Assembly (NCBI RefSeq): GCF_019798055.1
Contig: NZ_JAHOPH010000017.1
Span: 1 to 64,000 of the forward strand
DNA from: Salsipaludibacter albus
GTDB lineage: Bacteria; Actinomycetota; Nitriliruptoria; Nitriliruptorales; Nitriliruptoraceae
Direction of reading: 5' to 3'
DNA length: 64,000 bases
Made by a program: the position numbers and the translations under genes. This document shows positions 60,587 to 64,000 of the stretch, one piece after another (within the stretch, counting starts at the first letter, position 1; every line of letters starts with the position of its first letter). The notes under the pieces are model-generated. The model did not search any database. It was not told the DNA's origin and was given only the letters and a program-made list of their open reading frames with translations.

Positions 60587-61258
60587 GTGACCGACGACAT
60601 GGCCCCGGCTGGCTGGTACCCGCAAGATGACGGGCGACAGCGCTACTGGGACGGACAAGCATGGACGGACCATTTCGCTCCCGGAGCCCAAGAGCAAAGT
60701 GACGGTTCGGGAGCCGTTCACGTGGATGAGGACGCGATATGGCAGGTCCGCGGAAAGCCTCTTAGCGGCATGGGCGCCGGCCGGTACAAGCTGACGGAGC
60801 ACTACCTGTTCTTCGAGACCGGGACACTCCGAACGGACTCACAGCAAATTCCGATCGCGAAGGTTACGGATGTCGATGTGAAGCAGTCGATGTCACAGAA
60901 AGCCCGTGGGGTTGGGAACATCCTTGTCCACGTGGAGCGCCAACAAGGGACTGAGACAGTGACGATGGCTGACGTGCCGAACTTTCGGGAGGGTCAGCGG
61001 CTGATCAATGAGACCGCCCATGAAGCTCGGCGCACCTTGCAGCAGCACGCCAACACGATGAGATACGAGCATTCCGGTGGGCCTCAGGCGCCGGTCGACC
61101 CGAGCCACGCAAGGCCCACAACCGATTCTGCTGAGGCCAACGGGCCAACGTTAGATCCGATCGAACAACTCGAGCGTCTGGGCAAATTGCGTGACGCTGG
61201 TGTCGTTACCGACGAGGAGTTCGAGGCCAAGAAGGCAGAGATCTTGTCGCGAATCTGA
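60587..61258 (+). CDS. DUF2510 - bacterial PH - SHOCT protein
   Basis: A 223-residue actinobacterial protein with three small domains. The N-terminal DUF2510 is seen in APAGWYPQDDGRQRYWDGQA (~6-25). A PH-like (bPH_2) domain (~60-130) includes GAGRYKLTEHYLFFETG and VTDVDVKQSMSQKARGVG. The C-terminal SHOCT motif is IEQLERLGKLRDAGVVTDEE followed by FEAKKAEIL. No membrane segment is seen. SHOCT proteins often oligomerise; the function is unknown. GTG chosen over an upstream TTG for its ribosome binding site. Confidence 0.87.
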   Translation: MTDDMAPAGWYPQDDGRQRYWDGQAWTDHFAPGAQEQSDGSGAVHVDEDAIWQVRGKPLSGMGAGRYKLTEHYLFFETGTLRTDSQQIPIAKVTDVDVKQSMSQKARGVGNILVHVERQQGTETVTMADVPNFREGQRLINETAHEARRTLQQHANTMRYEHSGGPQAPVDPSHARPTTDSAEANGPTLDPIEQLERLGKLRDAGVVTDEEFEAKKAEILSRI

Positions 61259-61444
61259 GATCGCCGATGGTCCGACACCAGACGCTGCCGAGGGGTATGC
61301 GAGGTCCGGCCTGGGCGGCTCGGGAGTAGATGCTGGCCGGCGGTGTGGTCACCGCGGAGGAGGTCGAGGCCTGGGGCCCGCCTCCAGGGTTCCAACACAA
61401 GTACGGAGCGACCCGTCGACTTCGCGGCGATCGCGTCCCGGGTG

Positions 61445-62796
61445 GTGGTGTAGGACCGTGCGTCTCGGTTGTCAGGTGCGGGGTGCTGCGGGCAGGGACG
61501 GTAGACGGTCCTCCTGGTTGGTGAGTGGGGTCAGGGTGGCTTCGGCGATGTAGCGGCGGGGTGCGGCGACGAGTTCGTCGCTGACCTCGACCAGCAACGC
61601 CCCGACCAGTCGGATCACCGACTCGGGGTCGGGGAAGATCTGTACGACGTCGGTGCGGCGCTTGAGCTCGCGGTTGAGCCGTTCGATCGGGTTGTTGGAC
61701 CAGATCTTGGACCAGTGCACCGGCGGAAACGACGTGTAGGCCAACAGGTCGTCCTCCATGGCCTGGAGCCGCTCGGCCACGGCGGGTTCGATCGGGATGA
61801 GCTGGTCGACGACTCGGCGCAGTTGGGCCCGGGCAGCGTCGGCGTCGGGTTGGGCGAAGATGGTCGACACCGCGGCCGACACCACGGTGCGGTGCTGATG
61901 GCGTGCCACGGCGAGCAGGTTGCGCTTTGCGTGCACCCGGCATCGTTGCCAGGCTGCGCCTTGCAGCACCCGGGTGATCGCGGCACGCAGACCGGCGTGG
62001 GCATCGGAGACGACCAGCCTCACACCGTCCAGGCCGCGGTCGACCAACCCGCGCAGGAACTCGGTCCAAAACGTTTCGTTCTCGCTGTGGCCGATGTCGA
62101 CGCCCAGGACTTCACGGTGGCCGTCGGCGCGGCACCCGGTCGCGATCACGACCGCTTTGGAGATCACCTGGCCGTGCTCGCGCACGTGGACGTAGGTCGC
62201 GTCCAGCCAGACGTAGACGAACGGCAGATGGTCCAGCCGCCGCTGGCGGAGCACCGCGACGTCGTCGTCGATCAGCTTGCAGATCCGCGACACGGTCGAC
62301 TTGCTGATCCCGGAGTCGCACCCCAGCGCCTTGACCAGGTCGTCGACCTTGCGGGTGGAGGTGCCGGTGACGTAGGCGCGCATGATCACCGCCCACAGTG
62401 CCTTGTCGATCCGGCGGCGTGGCTCGAGCAGTTCGGGGAAGAACGATCCGGTGCGCAGCTTGGGGATCGCCAACTCCACGTCCCCGGCCGGGGTCGACAA
62501 CCGCTTGGGACGATGTCCGTTGCGCTGGGCGGTGCGCCACGGCGTGCGCTCACCAGGCTCGGCACCGATCCTGGCCGACAGTTCGGCTTCGATCAGCTCC
62601 TGGATCGCGGCACCCAGGATGTCGGCGATCGAGGTGGTCAGGGTCGCGTCGGCGTCCTGGAGACGCTCCGCGAGTTCGTGCATGGCAGACTGGTAGTGGG
62701 TCATCGTGTGGAACCTCTTTCGTGTGGAAGCTGAAGAGATTCGCACGGTGGCCCGCCTACGTCACGGAGGACTCGGCGGGCCGGCTCCTACACCAC
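61445..62796 (-). mobile_element. IS256-family insertion sequence
   Basis: A 1352-bp element bounded by the perfect 11-bp inverted repeats GTGGTGTAGGA (61445-61455) and TCCTACACCAC (62786-62796), with further partial match inward. It contains one intact mutator-type transposase. I found no matching 8-bp target duplication directly outside these ends. Confidence 0.82.
61472..62704 (-). CDS. IS256-family (mutator type) transposase
   Basis: A 410-residue DDE transposase. It has the N-terminal region AIQELIEAELSARIGAEPGE with RNGHRPKRL, and catalytic Asp in VWLDATYVHVREHG and in LVVSDAHAGL. The signature CRVHAKRNLL and the Glu in WSNNPIERLNRELKRRTDVV complete the core. The length is normal and the frame intact. 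ATG at 62704 with GAGG upstream. Confidence 0.95.
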   Translation of the reverse strand: MTHYQSAMHELAERLQDADATLTTSIADILGAAIQELIEAELSARIGAEPGERTPWRTAQRNGHRPKRLSTPAGDVELAIPKLRTGSFFPELLEPRRRIDKALWAVIMRAYVTGTSTRKVDDLVKALGCDSGISKSTVSRICKLIDDDVAVLRQRRLDHLPFVYVWLDATYVHVREHGQVISKAVVIATGCRADGHREVLGVDIGHSENETFWTEFLRGLVDRGLDGVRLVVSDAHAGLRAAITRVLQGAAWQRCRVHAKRNLLAVARHQHRTVVSAAVSTIFAQPDADAARAQLRRVVDQLIPIEPAVAERLQAMEDDLLAYTSFPPVHWSKIWSNNPIERLNRELKRRTDVVQIFPDPESVIRLVGALLVEVSDELVAAPRRYIAEATLTPLTNQEDRLPSLPAAPRT

Positions 62797-63127
62797 GTGA
62801 TGGGACTCACCCTTCGCGGCCGCCTTCAGCCGCGTCGTCGGGGTTCACTGACGGCTCGTCAAGTGCCGAACTGACAGTCTGCGGTCGGGCATGCAGTTGC
62901 TGTTGATTCCGTGGCGATGGATGCTTCTGGTCGGCGAGTACAAACGGGGCCCACCGACCGCGCCGCGATCCTCACGGGCCAGATCGCCCGATCTCGTCTG
63001 CTGCGCTGAGCGGATGGGGGGTGCACCCCGCGGGTCCCGACCGATCCTCGCGAGTGTCGATACCGGGTGATATCCGATGGCTGGTACCAAAGGGGTGCGC
63101 GTACTCGAGTTCCCGCTCCATCCGAGC
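62797..63127. other. Gene-free region right of IS256
   Basis: About 330 bases with no supported gene. Small frames lack motifs. It lies downstream of the leftward HEPN-like gene and may contain its terminator, though I saw no clear hairpin. Confidence 0.4.
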
Positions 63128-63949
63128 TCAAGCCTCGCCAAACAACGCGTATGGGTCGGGCCAGACGAAGTGGACTTCGACGGCCTCTTGGTAGGTGTCA
63201 TCTACATCCGCGGGTCGTTCCCCAAGCCCAAAGTGTCGATCTAGGCGCGCCCGCGCGTCGATCCACGAGCGGAGATACTGCCCAGGCTCAAAGAGCGTCA
63301 AGGCAAGCATCAGATACGTCTGGGTTTCGGTGCTCGGTCGGACGAGCGGTGGAGCCCAACCAAGAAGATAGAGGTGCCACTTGCGAGCGATTTCGTGAAG
63401 ATCACCAAGTACTGAGTCGAGAAGCTCATCTGGTACTAGTTCGCCACCAACCTTCAGCCCATCGCCGTCGTGAAAGGATGCCTGTCGATGAGCGACGACC
63501 TCATCGCGTGCCTTCTTGACCTCGGTGTGTGCACTTTGCAGACGCTCTTGGTCGTGCCGAACGGTGCTCTTCGCAGCCCGCTCCCAGGGACTCTCTGGCG
63601 GGACCGGGCTGTCTTGAGAATTCGATCGCTGGCTCGCGCGGCGTCTCACCGCCACGATCCCCTCGTAGTCAATCCTGGGCGCGAGTGCTGCAACTGCGTC
63701 GAGCGCCTTGACTACGCTGCGCACGCCTTTCGTGGCATCGAGCAGTCGACCGCAAGCAGCCACGACCGAGTCGTTGTGCCACTGCCGAATGAAGGGCGCA
63801 TAGTTCTCGAACTTGCTTGCAAGCAACGGTTCGATATCGGCAATCAGAGCGCGACCGTGGTTGACAGCAGACACCTCGATCAAGGCCTCATTGAACATCC
63901 CGGCTGCATCATCCAACTTCGCGACAGCCTGTTGGTTCAGCATCGCCAC
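63128..63949 (-). CDS. Hypothetical protein with AbiU2/HEPN-like motif
   Basis: A 273-residue, mainly helical protein. Centre: KKARDEVVAHRQ with R148 and H154 (RX5H), similar to the Arg-...-His block of AbiU2-type and other HEPN proteins. The N-terminal half is a helical bundle (GRALIADIEPLLASKFENY; VVAACGRLLDATKGVRSVV). The C-terminal part has WHLYLLGWAPPLV and an aromatic end (VHFVWPDPYALFG). Not assignable to a named family by eye; AbiU2-like abortive infection protein is the best guess. Confidence 0.6.
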   Translation of the reverse strand: MAMLNQQAVAKLDDAAGMFNEALIEVSAVNHGRALIADIEPLLASKFENYAPFIRQWHNDSVVAACGRLLDATKGVRSVVKALDAVAALAPRIDYEGIVAVRRRASQRSNSQDSPVPPESPWERAAKSTVRHDQERLQSAHTEVKKARDEVVAHRQASFHDGDGLKVGGELVPDELLDSVLGDLHEIARKWHLYLLGWAPPLVRPSTETQTYLMLALTLFEPGQYLRSWIDARARLDRHFGLGERPADVDDTYQEAVEVHFVWPDPYALFGEA

Positions 63950-64000
63950 TCTTCTCCCTACTGCTCCGGTTGCGCGCTGCGTCGGGGTGTGCCTGTAGTG

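Noticed and set aside
61259-61444. Short frame MLAGGVVTAEEVEAWGPPPG left of IS256, considered as a gene interrupted by the IS
   Set aside because: No continuation is seen on the other side of the element and no family is recognisable.

Overview
The window comes from the chromosome of a high-GC Gram-positive actinobacterium. Evidence for this is the very GC-rich coding sequence, many GTG starts, ATGA/TGATG translational coupling, an rpsF-ssb-rpsR-rplI cluster with a zinc-type S18, a DUF2510/SHOCT protein, and an actinobacterial-type Tad cluster joined to a type VII-like FtsK/SpoIIIE ATPase. I cannot name the genus from sequence alone; a deep-branching class such as Nitriliruptoria would fit, but that is inference.

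Bases 1-40000 read mostly as core chromosome. In order they hold tyrS and a hydrolase, the rpsF/ssb/rpsR/rplI cluster, and a leftward sulfur-type operon (persulfide dioxygenase-rhodanese, TauE/SafE permease, GntR regulator) with an inverted-repeat operator at its promoter. Next is a leftward operon of eight genes for a Tad/Flp apparatus (LysM protein, Sm-like protein, CpaB, CpaE, CpaF, TadB, TadC and a giant FHA-FtsK ATPase). Then come a TetR operon with two tetO-like palindromes, an IS110-family element with a possible bridge RNA, a UvrD-type helicase, a PQQ-propeller protein, an aldo/keto reductase, a two-component system flanked by two secreted Asp-rich proteins with phased promoter repeats, and a block of housekeeping and transport genes (tRNA adenosine deaminase, hydrolases, MOSC, YihY, SulP).

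At about 40 kb the character changes. A minimal integrase/excisionase element of about 1.9 kb lies between a truncated tRNA-Ser copy and an intact tRNA-Ser(CGA). From there to the right end, gene density falls, base composition becomes less GC-rich, and insertion sequences (IS481, IS3 remnant, IS256) and broken genes appear. This looks like an accessory island. Its cargo includes a STAND NTPase with an N-terminal nuclease-like region, a convergent PD-(D/E)XK-like gene, a fused MNT-HEPN protein, two more proteins with HEPN-type RX4-5H motifs, an FG-GAP repeat protein, two PASTA membrane proteins, and a coupled pair of a dienelactone-hydrolase-like protein and a large multi-spanning membrane hydrolase.

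The most promising places for undescribed biology are the FHA-FtsK ATPase at the end of the Tad operon, the two-component system with its pair of Asp-rich secreted proteins, the MNT-HEPN single-chain protein, and the STAND protein with the PD-(D/E)XK-like gene beside it. All functional statements rest on motifs read by eye; no database search was run.
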